A stretch of 64,000 nt of DNA from positions 1 to 64,000 of the forward strand of contig NZ_JBMERQ010000007.1 in assembly GCF_048820895.1 (NCBI RefSeq), read 5' to 3'. Source of the stretch: Cribrihabitans_A neustonicus (GTDB taxonomy: Bacteria; Pseudomonadota; Alphaproteobacteria; Rhodobacterales; Rhodobacteraceae). This document shows positions 42,902 to 51,041 of the stretch, piece after piece. Within the stretch, counting starts at the first letter, position 1; each line of letters begins with the position of its first letter. The translations under genes were made by a program, and so were the position numbers. A model generated the notes under the pieces. It saw only the letters and a list, made by a program, of their open reading frames with translations. It ran no database searches and was not told the DNA's origin.

Positions 42902-43735
42902 ATGACCCGGAAGATCGCCATCCAGGGGGAGCTCGGCTCCTACAGCCACGAGGCCTGCCGCAATGCCCGCCCCGGCATGGAAGTCCTGCCCTGCCGCAAC
43001 TTCGAGGACGCAATCGAGGCGGTGAAGAGCGGCGCCGCCGAGCAGGCGATGCTGCCGGTGGAAAACTCCACCTATGGCCGTGTGGCGGACATCCACCGGC
43101 TGCTTCCGCACAGCGGGCTGCACATTATCGACGAAGCCTTCGTGCGGGTGCATATCAACCTCCTCGGTGTGCCGGGCGCGCGGCTCGAGGACATCCGCGA
43201 GGCGAAATCACACCTGGTGCTGCTGCCGCAATGCGGCGGCTTCCTGCGCGAGCACGGCATCACCGGCCGGGTGAGCCCGGACAACGCGCGTGCCGCCAGA
43301 GATGTGGCGGAGGCAGGCGACAAGCATGTGGCGGCGCTGGCGAGCGAGCTGGCGGGGGAGATCTACCGGCTGGACGTTCTGGCGCGCCATATCGAGGACA
43401 ACGGCGACAACACCACCCGGTTCCTGATCATGTCGCGGGAGCCGAACTATACCCGCCGCGGCGCCCACAACATGATCACCAGCTTCGTGTTCCAGGTGCG
43501 CAACATCCCGGCCGCGCTCTATAAGGCGATGGGCGGTTTTGCCACCAACGGCATCAACATGACCAAGCTGGAGAGCTACATGGTCGATGGCTCCTTCACT
43601 GCCACCCAGTTCTACGCGGATATCGAGGGGCACCCGGAAGATGCCAATGTGAAGCTGGCAATGGACGAGCTGAGCTATTTCACCACAAACGTGGAAATCC
43701 TCGGCGTCTATCCGGCCGACAACGGACGGTTCTAG
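42902..43735 (+). CDS. pheA: Prephenate dehydratase
   Basis: The 277-aa monofunctional enzyme has the PDT domain (IAIQGELGSYSHEA, NSTYGRVADIHRLL, DNGDNTTRFLIMSR with the catalytic Thr) and a C-terminal ACT domain (ITSFVFQVRNIPAALYKAM with LESYMVDGSF) for phenylalanine feedback. It converts prephenate to phenylpyruvate. It is followed by terminator-like hairpins and the SRP RNA gene on the opposite strand. Confidence 0.95.
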   Translation: MTRKIAIQGELGSYSHEACRNARPGMEVLPCRNFEDAIEAVKSGAAEQAMLPVENSTYGRVADIHRLLPHSGLHIIDEAFVRVHINLLGVPGARLEDIREAKSHLVLLPQCGGFLREHGITGRVSPDNARAARDVAEAGDKHVAALASELAGEIYRLDVLARHIEDNGDNTTRFLIMSREPNYTRRGAHNMITSFVFQVRNIPAALYKAMGGFATNGINMTKLESYMVDGSFTATQFYADIEGHPEDANVKLAMDELSYFTTNVEILGVYPADNGRF

Positions 43736-43737
43736 CG

Positions 43738-43782
43738 GCGCCGGAATCCGGCGCGAATTCAGGCCGGGAAAATAGATTTTCC
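43738..43782 (+). terminator. Two hairpins after pheA
   Basis: GCGCCGG-AAT-CCGGCGC (43738-43754) overlaps the end of pheA. GGAAAAT-AG-ATTTTCC (43767-43782), extended by flanking GGCC pairs, follows. Both are suited to ending the pheA transcript. Confidence 0.55.
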
Positions 43783-43839
43783 GGGCCGTTTCCCTCGCAG
43801 GGAAAGGGTACAGCGATGACAGAAATACAGGGGATAGGG

Positions 43840-43935
43840 TGAGAGGCTGGACATCGACCCAAGCGGGACTCGTTGTGGCTGCTTCCTTCCGGACCTGACC
43901 AGGTTGGCGAGGCGCTTGCCCGCGCCAACCTCTCG
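43840..43935 (-). ncRNA. ffs: Signal recognition particle RNA (4.5S)
   Basis: The reverse strand reads GAGGTTGGCGCGGGCAAGCG, then GGTCAGGTCCGGAAGGAAGC and AGCC, ending CCAGCCTCTC. The internal GGTCCGGAAGGAAGCAGC is the conserved helix-8 core with the GGAA tetraloop. The terminal segments CGAGAGGTTGG and CCAGCCTCTC pair. The length of about 96 nt fits bacterial small SRP RNA, which works with Ffh in membrane targeting. The exact ends are estimated from the pairing. Confidence 0.95.
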
Positions 43936-43989
43936 AATCCCCATATAAGGAGGCGGCGCCGGATTGACAATAGCCGGTCCCGGCATGCT

Positions 43990-45858
43990 TCAGAGCTTCA
44001 GCGCCAGCTCCAGGAACCCTTGCCCGGTATAGCCGCGCAGGCCGGCCCGGCCTGGCGGCAGCTCGCCGAGATATTTCTCCGCCCCTGGCCCTGTATAAGC
44101 TGCGGCCTCGGTCCCCGGCAGCGCCGCCAGGCGCCAGGGATAGGGCGCGCGCGCCAGCGGCTCGCAAGGCAAATGGCCCCCGATATAGCTTTGGATCGCG
44201 TCGCGGATGCGCAGCGGCGGCAGCGGCAGCTGGGCCGCCTCGCGCAATACCGGGAAATTGCCGCCGCCGTTGGTCCGGTAGCTGTTCACCGCCACCGCGA
44301 ACTGCTGCCCGGGATGCAGCGGGGCGCCGTTCCAGCGCAGTTCGCGGATGCGTCTTGCCTGGGGATTGATACGCTGCCCTCCGGCCGAGAACCGCGGCGG
44401 CTGGGAGACGTCGACGCTGTACTCCACGCCGAAAATAACATCGAAATTGTGTCCGGCCCGCTCCGAATCCACCAGCGGCGCGCCGCGGCTGCCGGGTGTG
44501 AGCGTGTTGAACAGCCCGGCCGACATCTCCAGCCAGTCAAGCAGCTGCGCGCCGCTGACCAGCACCACCCGCAGCTCGTTCGGAAAGACCTGGAGGTCGG
44601 CGATGTTGCGCATCGACAGCCCGCCCGCGGCGATGTCGGTATAGGAGTGCGGGCCGGAGCGGCCACCGAACTTGCCGGGGGCGGCCGCGGAGAGGAGCGG
44701 CAGCCCGTCCGCCTCGGTGCCGCGCAGGAGCGGGCGCAGCACCGCCGCCTGGGCGCTGGCGGCCAGCTGCAGGCTGCGGTCGGGGGCGAAGAAGGTGAAA
44801 TAGGAATGGATCGCCACCGCGCTGGCACCGGCGGGCTGCGCCATCTGCGCCCGGGTGCGGGTATGGTCCGCGGCAAGGGCTTGCACCAGGCCGGGCGCCT
44901 CGGGCGCCAGCGGCTCGGCCTGGCCGCCTGCGCCTTGGCGCGCGACGGGACGCAGCTCCGCCTCCGCCCCTTGCAGCTGCCAGCGGCCGTCCGCATACCG
45001 CAGGAGCAGGTCGATCAGCCCCAGGTGCGAGCCATGCGCGCCCGGCATCACCACCGGCTTGCCATAGGGCTCATCTCCGGGCCTATCCGGGTCCGGCAAT
45101 GTCAGGTGGGTATGGCCTGCGACGATGGCGTCGATCGCGGCGATTTCCGTCAGCGGGCCTAGCGCGTTTTCAGAATCATCCTCGCCGCCGGGGCAGCCCG
45201 CGCCGGTATGGGCCAGCGCCAGCACCAGATCGCAGCCGTCGCGCTTCAGCCGGTCTGCCCCGGCCTGCGCGGCTGCGACGATGCCCTCGGCCGTGAGCCG
45301 GCCCTTCAGCACTTCGGCCGCCCAGGCCAGCGTTTGCGGCGGCAGCACCGAGAGCACACCGATCCGCACAGGCGGCAGACCGGGATGCGCGGGCAGCGCC
45401 TTTTCCAGCACCGTGGCCGGCACGAAGGGCAGCCGTTCGGCCGGGTCGGTCGCAGTGAGATTGGAACAGACGGCCGGGCACGGCATTGCTCTAAGCGCGG
45501 ATGCCAGCGGCTCCAGCCCGGCGTCGAAATCGTGGTTGCCGAGACCGATCACGTCATAGTCCAGAACCGTGAACGCGCGGGCCAAAGGGTGCGCACGGCC
45601 GCGCCCCAGCGCGGTATCGCCCAGTGGCGCCCCATTCAGCGCATCGCCGTTGTCAGCAAGGAGACATGCGCCGCCGCGCGCTGCCGCTTCGGCCCGCGCC
45701 TCTGCCACCAGGCTTGCCACGCGCGACAGGCCGATGGCGGGATCGGGCCGGTCCGCGTAATAGTCCCAGCTCAGCAGGTGGCAATGCAAATCCGTCGTCG
45801 CCAGCACCCGCAGCAGACCGGCCTGTCCTGCCCCAGTGTTGTCCGCCTGTTTCACCAT
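43990..45858 (-). CDS. CpdB-like bifunctional metallophosphatase/5'-nucleotidase
   Basis: The 622-aa protein has the metallophosphatase motifs TTDLHCHLLSWDYY, LLADNGDALNG, GLGNHDFD and IVAGHTHLT. A C-terminal nucleotidase domain follows, with VAVNSYRTNGGGNF and YSVDVSQPP. This matches 2',3'-cyclic-nucleotide phosphodiesterase/3'-nucleotidase. Relatives are usually exported, but no signal peptide is visible here. ATG 45858 is preferred over a GTG at 45894. Confidence 0.9.
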   Translation of the reverse strand: MVKQADNTGAGQAGLLRVLATTDLHCHLLSWDYYADRPDPAIGLSRVASLVAEARAEAAARGGACLLADNGDALNGAPLGDTALGRGRAHPLARAFTVLDYDVIGLGNHDFDAGLEPLASALRAMPCPAVCSNLTATDPAERLPFVPATVLEKALPAHPGLPPVRIGVLSVLPPQTLAWAAEVLKGRLTAEGIVAAAQAGADRLKRDGCDLVLALAHTGAGCPGGEDDSENALGPLTEIAAIDAIVAGHTHLTLPDPDRPGDEPYGKPVVMPGAHGSHLGLIDLLLRYADGRWQLQGAEAELRPVARQGAGGQAEPLAPEAPGLVQALAADHTRTRAQMAQPAGASAVAIHSYFTFFAPDRSLQLAASAQAAVLRPLLRGTEADGLPLLSAAAPGKFGGRSGPHSYTDIAAGGLSMRNIADLQVFPNELRVVLVSGAQLLDWLEMSAGLFNTLTPGSRGAPLVDSERAGHNFDVIFGVEYSVDVSQPPRFSAGGQRINPQARRIRELRWNGAPLHPGQQFAVAVNSYRTNGGGNFPVLREAAQLPLPPLRIRDAIQSYIGGHLPCEPLARAPYPWRLAALPGTEAAAYTGPGAEKYLGELPPGRAGLRGYTGQGFLELALKL

Positions 45859-46225
45859 CGTCCGATTGCAGTCAGCACGGTCCGTCCTGTCCACTTCTGC
45901 CCGGCGCTTTGCGCGCTCCGTTACCTGCCGGCGCTGTGCCGCGCCTTGCTTTCCGCTCCCATTTGGATCAGCGAATGCGGCAATTGCAAACCCGCCGTCG
46001 CGGCCGCGTTAACTTTTTTCCGCGGGCTAAACTGGCAACTGACCCGCAGCGGCTGCATATCAACGAAAATCAGCATAAAAACGTGTGCCGGCCTGTGGCT
46101 CTGCGGCGACACGCGGCGGCGCGCTGGCCGCGGCTTCTGGCCTTTGCCGCGGGCTGCAGGCAGGGTTGCCGTTCTGACCCGCGGGCCGCGGCCCGGGCGG
46201 AGCGGAGCAACTGGCGGGAGCGGCG
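45859..46225. other. Intergenic region between the metallophosphatase gene and nudC
   Basis: These 367 bases separate divergent genes. They contain an AT-rich patch (about 46005-46090, including GTTAACTTTTTTCC) likely to hold promoters. No gene, operator or RNA was recognised. Confidence 0.35.
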
Positions 46226-47197
46226 ATGAAACGCGCGGAACTGGTGACTTTCGGCGGCGGCGGCTTGCAGCGTGACGCGCATCTGCGCGGCGATGCGGCA
46301 GCGCTGAAGGCGGCCTGGCAGCACCCTGATGCCGCGGTGCTGCCGCTGTGGCGCGGCCAGCCGCTGATCTGCCCGCCCGCTCCCGGCGGCGGCAGCGCTG
46401 CGCTGGCCTGGGTCTCTCCCATCCACCCCTTGGCAGAGGCCGCCCGCGAAGAGGCCCTGTTTCTCGGCCGCACGCCCGGCGGCGCGCCCCGCTTTGCCTG
46501 CACGCTGAGCGGCTGGCAGCCGGAAGTGACCGCGGAGAATACCCCCGGCAGCTTCGGCCCGCAGCACCCGGAACTGCCGCAGGGCCAGGTTTTTGCCGAC
46601 CTGCGCCAGGTGATGGCGCTGCTGCCTGCGCTCGACGCTGAGATCGCGGCCGCCGCCAAGGCGCTTCTGTCCTGGCACCGCAGCCACCGCTTCTGCGCCG
46701 CTTGCGGCGCGCCCAGCCAGGTGGCGCAGGCAGGCTGGCAGCGGCTCTGCCCGGTCTGCGAAACCCCGCATTTCCCGCGCACCGATCCGGTGGTGATCAT
46801 GCTCATCACCCATGGCGATGACGTGTTGGTCGGGCGGTCGCCCGGCTGGCCCGAAGGCGTCTATTCGCTTCTGGCGGGCTTTGTCGAGCCGGGCGAGACC
46901 CTGGAGGCCGCGGTACGGCGGGAGACATACGAGGAATGCGGCGTGGAGGTCGGCGCGGTGCGCTACCTGTCGAGCCAGCCCTGGCCTTTCCCGATGTCGC
47001 TGATGTTCGGCTGCGCGGGCGAGGCGCTGGGACAGGCTATCACCCTCGACCGCAATGAAATCGAGGATGCGCGCTGGGTTTCGCGGCAGGAGATGATGCA
47101 GGTGCATGCGGGATTCCACCCGGATATGAAGCCCGCCCGGGAAGGTGCAATTGCGCATTTCCTGATCAAGAACTGGCTTGCGGATACGCTGGACTAG
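46226..47197 (+). CDS. nudC: NAD(+) diphosphatase (Nudix)
   Basis: The 323-aa protein has the NudC layout: a zinc ribbon (CAACGAPS and CPVCETPHFPR), a Nudix box (GFVEPGETLEAAVRRETYEE followed by CGV) and the NADH-specific SQPWPFPMSLM. It hydrolyses NAD(H) and can remove NAD caps from RNA. It is divergent from the metallophosphatase gene. Confidence 0.95.
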   Translation: MKRAELVTFGGGGLQRDAHLRGDAAALKAAWQHPDAAVLPLWRGQPLICPPAPGGGSAALAWVSPIHPLAEAAREEALFLGRTPGGAPRFACTLSGWQPEVTAENTPGSFGPQHPELPQGQVFADLRQVMALLPALDAEIAAAAKALLSWHRSHRFCAACGAPSQVAQAGWQRLCPVCETPHFPRTDPVVIMLITHGDDVLVGRSPGWPEGVYSLLAGFVEPGETLEAAVRRETYEECGVEVGAVRYLSSQPWPFPMSLMFGCAGEALGQAITLDRNEIEDARWVSRQEMMQVHAGFHPDMKPAREGAIAHFLIKNWLADTLD

Positions 47198-47261
47198 CGC
47201 GCATAGTCGGACCAAGCGGCAGAACGCAGGCAGATTTCAGTCAGATTTCGGGCGGGCAACC

Positions 47262-47729
47262 ATGAAATTCCACAGCAAAGCAGATATTGATGCGCCGATC
47301 GCGAGGGTCTTCGAGGCACTCGCCGATTTCGAGCACCTGGAACGGGCTGCGGTCCGCCGCGGCCTCGAGGTTCACCGCACCGGCGACATCGCCGCTCCCG
47401 GTGAGGGGCTGGCGTGGGATCTGCGCTTCGAGTTCCGCGGCAAGCCGCGCGACATCCGCCTGGTGCTGAAGGACTATTCGCCGGTGACCGGTCTGGAGCT
47501 GCAGGGCAGTGGCAGCGGTGTCGATGGCATCATGCGGGTTGCACTCGCCGCCCTGTCGCCGCGCAGCACCCGGATGGCGGTGGATTTGGAACTGTCCGCC
47601 AGCACCCTGCCCGGCCGGCTGATGCTGCAATCGCTGAAACTCGCGCGGAGCAAGCTGAAAAGCCGGTTCAAGCAGCGCCTCAGGGACTATGCCGCGCTGA
47701 CCGAAGAGCGTCTGAAACGCACCGCTTAA
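47262..47729 (+). CDS. SRPBCC family protein
   Basis: The 155-aa protein begins MKFHSKADIDAPIARVFEAL and keeps the helix-grip pattern up to the final long basic helix (KLARSKLKSRFKQRLRDYAA). Such proteins bind hydrophobic ligands, but the partner is unknown. It lies 64 bp after nudC and may share its transcript. Confidence 0.8.
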   Translation: MKFHSKADIDAPIARVFEALADFEHLERAAVRRGLEVHRTGDIAAPGEGLAWDLRFEFRGKPRDIRLVLKDYSPVTGLELQGSGSGVDGIMRVALAALSPRSTRMAVDLELSASTLPGRLMLQSLKLARSKLKSRFKQRLRDYAALTEERLKRTA

Positions 47730-47806
47730 TTCGCGTCCTCCGAGCCGCCGCAGAGGAGGCTTGCGGGTGCGGTGGCGCCGCTTCAGCCGCCGGACAAGCC
47801 GGACAA

Positions 47807-48685
47807 TCAGAGCGGCGCAACCAGCTCCGGCCAAAGCACCGCGTTGCGGCGGGCAAAGGCGCCAAGGTGGCCGACGGCCCTCAGCTTGTAATCGGAGGGC
47901 TTCAGCACCCGGCGGCGCTGCGGTACTCCGCCGAACACCTCGCCAAGGCGCCAGGCGCTGACCGGCGGGATCACGTCATCATCGCTCAGCGCAATCACGT
48001 CCACTGGCACGCCCGAACGCTCCCACCTGGGGCGCGGCAGGCTGTCCCCGGTTTCCGGCAGGTAGCTTCCCGGCGTGGTGCACCAGCGCCGCCACTGCCA
48101 GTAGACCCCGGCCGGCAGGTCGGCCCCGAACCCCACCGCGCGCCCGGGGAGGAACCCGGCCAGCCGCACCGCCACGGGCACATGCCCGAACCAGAAGGCC
48201 AGCGCCAGCGCGCGGTAGGGCCAGGGATGATCGTGGTGATGCACCAAGCCGCCCGCAACCACGATCATGCGGGCGACGTCCTCGAGGTCCTCCTGCAGGG
48301 GCATCAGCATCGCCCCCAGAGAATGACCGATCACCCACAGCGGCACGCCCGCATAGTGCCGCCGCATCTCGGCCCGGGCGGCGGGCTGATCCGCCAGCGC
48401 CCATTCGGCCATTGTCGCCTTGGACCGGCGCGGGTGGCCCTGCGCCGAGCCGGCAAAATCCCGGTAGTCATAGGTGAGGCAGGCCAGCTGCTGTTCCGCC
48501 GCCAGCCAGCGCGCGAAATGCCGGTAGAAACTCTGCGGCACGCCGGTGGCGCCGTTGAGCACCACCGCGGCCCGCGCAGACCCTTCGGGGCGGAACAGCC
48601 GCCCCGCCAGTTCCGCATTGCCCGAGGCAAACCGCACGGGCTCTTCCCGGATGGCGGCGCTCTTGGCTGATGTCCCGTCCAGCAT
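47807..48685 (-). CDS. Alpha/beta hydrolase
   Basis: The 292-aa alpha/beta fold protein has the nucleophile elbow GHSLGAM (Ser at about 121), an oxyanion segment VLNGATGVPQSFY, an acid candidate in SDDDVIPP and His in AVGHLGAF. Substrate unknown. It is divergent from a TetR gene whose operators cover the promoter, so it is probably repressed by it. Confidence 0.9.
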   Translation of the reverse strand: MLDGTSAKSAAIREEPVRFASGNAELAGRLFRPEGSARAAVVLNGATGVPQSFYRHFARWLAAEQQLACLTYDYRDFAGSAQGHPRRSKATMAEWALADQPAARAEMRRHYAGVPLWVIGHSLGAMLMPLQEDLEDVARMIVVAGGLVHHHDHPWPYRALALAFWFGHVPVAVRLAGFLPGRAVGFGADLPAGVYWQWRRWCTTPGSYLPETGDSLPRPRWERSGVPVDVIALSDDDVIPPVSAWRLGEVFGGVPQRRRVLKPSDYKLRAVGHLGAFARRNAVLWPELVAPL

Positions 48686-48699
48686 GGCAAATCCCTCCC

Positions 48700-48741
48700 T
48701 AGACCAACTGGTCTATTTCCACCACTGGACCATTCGGTCTA
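48700..48741. promoter_or_regulatory. Paired operator sites of the TetR regulator
   Basis: TAGACCAACTGGTCTA (48700-48715) and TGGACCATTCGGTCTA (48726-48741) share TAGACC/GGTCTA half-sites. Their centres are 26 bp apart, in the 75-bp gap between the divergent hydrolase and TetR genes. This fits repression of both. Confidence 0.82.
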
Positions 48742-48760
48742 GACCTGTCAAGCTTGCACC

Positions 48761-49429
48761 ATGCGTGACGCAACGACACCCTTCCCCGCAAATGCCCCCG
48801 AACCCGTCCATTCTGCCAAGGATCCGGCAGGCGGTGCCCCCCAGCGCCCGACGCGCGAGCGGCTGATTCTCGCCGCCGCAGTCCTGTTCCGCGACAAGGG
48901 GTTCAGCGGCGTGGGTCTTTCCGAGGTGCTGGCCGCAGCGGAGGCGCCCAAGGGTTCGCTCTACCACCATTTCCCGAACGGCAAATCCGACCTGGCGGTG
49001 GCAGCTGCCACCTGGGCCTCGGACCAGATCATGCGGGTGATCGCGGAGTCCTTCGGACCAGCTGCCAGCTTCCACGAGGGCGCGGTGACGGTGTGCCACA
49101 AACTGGCCAAGCTGTTCGATACCTCCGGCAAATGGGCGGGCTGCCCGGTCTCGGCCACGCTGTTCGCAGGACCTGAGAACGCGGAGCTGCACCAGCACGC
49201 AGCGGAACTGTTCGAGAGCTGGATCGCCGAGACCGCCGCCCACGCCCGCCGCCTCGGGATCGCGGAGGCGGATGCGCGCGCGGTGGCAGAGAATTTCTAC
49301 ATCCTGCTGCAGGGCGGCTGGCAGCTCGCGCGGGTGCGCCGGTCATCAGACGTGATCCGCGCCCTGCCTGCGCAGCTGGCGCTGCCGCAAACAGCATTGA
49401 TGCCCTCGCAGGTGCAGATAACGGATTGA
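48761..49429 (+). CDS. TetR/AcrR family repressor
   Basis: The 222-aa protein has a 30-residue leader, then the TetR helix-turn-helix (RERLILAAAVLFRDKGFSGV and EAPKGSLYHHFPNGKSDL, about 35-80). A C-terminal ligand domain with CPVSATLFAG, as in the YcdC/LfrR-like group, follows. It probably represses itself and the divergent hydrolase through the two palindromes; the inducer is unknown. Confidence 0.92.
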   Translation: MRDATTPFPANAPEPVHSAKDPAGGAPQRPTRERLILAAAVLFRDKGFSGVGLSEVLAAAEAPKGSLYHHFPNGKSDLAVAAATWASDQIMRVIAESFGPAASFHEGAVTVCHKLAKLFDTSGKWAGCPVSATLFAGPENAELHQHAAELFESWIAETAAHARRLGIAEADARAVAENFYILLQGGWQLARVRRSSDVIRALPAQLALPQTALMPSQVQITD

Positions 49430-49459
49430 CGCGGCCGCCGCCGAACCGCTACCGCTTGG

Positions 49460-49668
49460 GGTGACGGTTTCCTTCGGCACAGAATCTGCTGCCGCGGGAT
49501 GAAAAGGGAACACGGTGCGGCCCGGCTTTGCAGCCTGGCCAATGCCGCGACTGCCCCCGCAACTGTAAGCGGCGAGCAACCCCGAAGATCACCACTGGCC
49601 CGCGGCCCAGCCGCGCCGGGAAGGATCGGGGGCGCCTTGACCCGCAAGTCAGGAGACCTGCCGTCACA
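49460..49668 (+). ncRNA. Cobalamin riboswitch
   Basis: The forward strand contains the conserved cobalamin aptamer parts in order: GGTTTCCTTCGGCACAGAAT, AAAAGGGAACACGGTG, GCCGCGACTGCCCCCGCAAC with TGTAAGCGGCGAG (B12 box region), and CCGCAAGTCAGGAGACCTGC. It lies 118 bases before the DUF1636-like gene, which it should switch off when adenosylcobalamin is plentiful. Ends are approximate. Confidence 0.93.
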
Positions 49669-49785
49669 CGTGAAACTCGAAACCGGCGGGGTGTCCGGGG
49701 CGGGTCCGGATGGCGGCGCCGCACACGGGCGCAGAACATTTGGAACCGGTTCCGGAAGCCGCCCCGCCAAGCGCGGAGGGCGCTG

Positions 49786-50193
49786 ATGATCTGGACGGAC
49801 AAAACACATTTCTACGCCGCAACAACATGCCGGCACCTGGGCAGGCCCTGTCCGGCAGCGGAGCAGATGGCGGCCAAGCTGGCCGAGGCGATGACAAGGG
49901 CCAAGCCGCTGACGCAGGCGGACTTTTCCATATCTGGCGGCAGCGAACTGGAGGGCTGCGCCAAGGGCTGCCTGGCGCGGTTCGAAGCCAGCCATGAGAG
50001 CATCCGGGTGTTCTGCGGCGCGGGGGAGGACGCGGATCCCGCAGAGCTCGGCCGCTACGCCAATGCGATGTTCCGGCAGGATGGCCGCGGCTTCAGCGCG
50101 GCGCAGGGCGGCAGCGCCCGCCCCTGCGCGCTGATCGAGGCGCTGCCCAAGACGGCAGAGGCACGGGACGCCGAGCGGATGATGGCATTCTGA
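49786..50193 (+). CDS. DUF1636-like metal-binding protein under B12 control
   Basis: The 135-aa protein has paired cysteines (CRHLGRPC, about 15-22), a second pair in EGCAKGCLARFE, FCGAGEDADPAELG and a late Cys. This suggests a small metal or Fe-S binding protein of the DUF1636 type found with cobalamin genes. GGAGG precedes ATG 49786. It sits directly downstream of a cobalamin riboswitch with no other B12 gene in the window, so it may be a cobalt or cobalamin acquisition factor. Confidence 0.8.
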   Translation: MIWTDKTHFYAATTCRHLGRPCPAAEQMAAKLAEAMTRAKPLTQADFSISGGSELEGCAKGCLARFEASHESIRVFCGAGEDADPAELGRYANAMFRQDGRGFSAAQGGSARPCALIEALPKTAEARDAERMMAF

Positions 50194-50233
50194 GCGGAAT
50201 GCCTGGGCATAAGGCCCGCGGCCCGGCTCCGTT

Positions 50234-50830
50234 CTAGCCGGGGTCCTGCTCTCCGGCCCAATACGGCGCGCAGGCCCAATCCATCTGGTCCTGCGTCTCC
50301 ACCGCGCAAGGGCGCACCGCGCGCAGGCGGGCAAGAGCCTTTGCGGGCGGCTCGCCGCACTCCACCATCAGCCGCAGGACCGCCATGCCTGAGCGGCCGC
50401 AGCCGCCGCGGCAATGCACCAGCACCCGGCCGCCGCCCCGCAGCGCGTGGCGCGCAGAGGCGCTGGCGGCAGGCCATTTCACTGCAATTGCGGGCGGCGG
50501 CGCCTGGAAGTCGGGCACCGGCAGATGCACCCAGCGGCAGGCGAGGCTCTGGATATCGGCGCCAAGCAGCTTGGCGCCGACGCTGGCGTGCTCGGCCTCG
50601 GTGGTGAGCGAGATCACCAGCCCGGGCTGCCAGGCACCGATATCGGCCAGGTCGCCGTGGTAGTCGCCGCTGGCGCCGGGCAGCGGGCACAGCGCGAGCG
50701 TGCCCTGCGCGACGTGCAGCGCGTGGATCGCGAGCCCGGCGGCAGCCTCGGCCGCGGGCTGCGGTTCCGCTGCCCGGCGTTCCGTCTCCTGCTGCCCCGG
50801 CTCAGACCTGCCGGGAATCTCCCTGGCCAT
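50234..50830 (-). CDS. Dual-specificity/tyrosine phosphatase-like protein
   Basis: The 198-aa protein has the phosphatase loop HCRGGCGRSG (HCxxGxxRS) and an Asp-containing VHLPVPDFQAPPP segment as the likely general acid. A hydrophilic N-terminal leader of about 30 residues is present. It may hydrolyse phosphotyrosine or another phosphate ester. ATG 50830 is chosen over 50863. It is convergent with the DUF1636 gene. Confidence 0.85.
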   Translation of the reverse strand: MAREIPGRSEPGQQETERRAAEPQPAAEAAAGLAIHALHVAQGTLALCPLPGASGDYHGDLADIGAWQPGLVISLTTEAEHASVGAKLLGADIQSLACRWVHLPVPDFQAPPPAIAVKWPAASASARHALRGGGRVLVHCRGGCGRSGMAVLRLMVECGEPPAKALARLRAVRPCAVETQDQMDWACAPYWAGEQDPG

Positions 50831-51041
50831 GACGCACCCCCGCTGCTGCCCGCCCCCCCGCAAACGAGGGGCCGCCGCAATCAGCCTAGCCGCGAAAGCG
50901 CTGCCCGCCCAAGCCTTTTGGCGCAGGCCCGGCCCGCGCCGCCCGTGGGCGCCCCCTTCCGCGGTGGACGAAGCCGCCGCGCTTCCTTACGTTGCCCGCA
51001 ACGCGGCCCCGCCGCCTCTTCCGAATCCGGCACGAGACATC

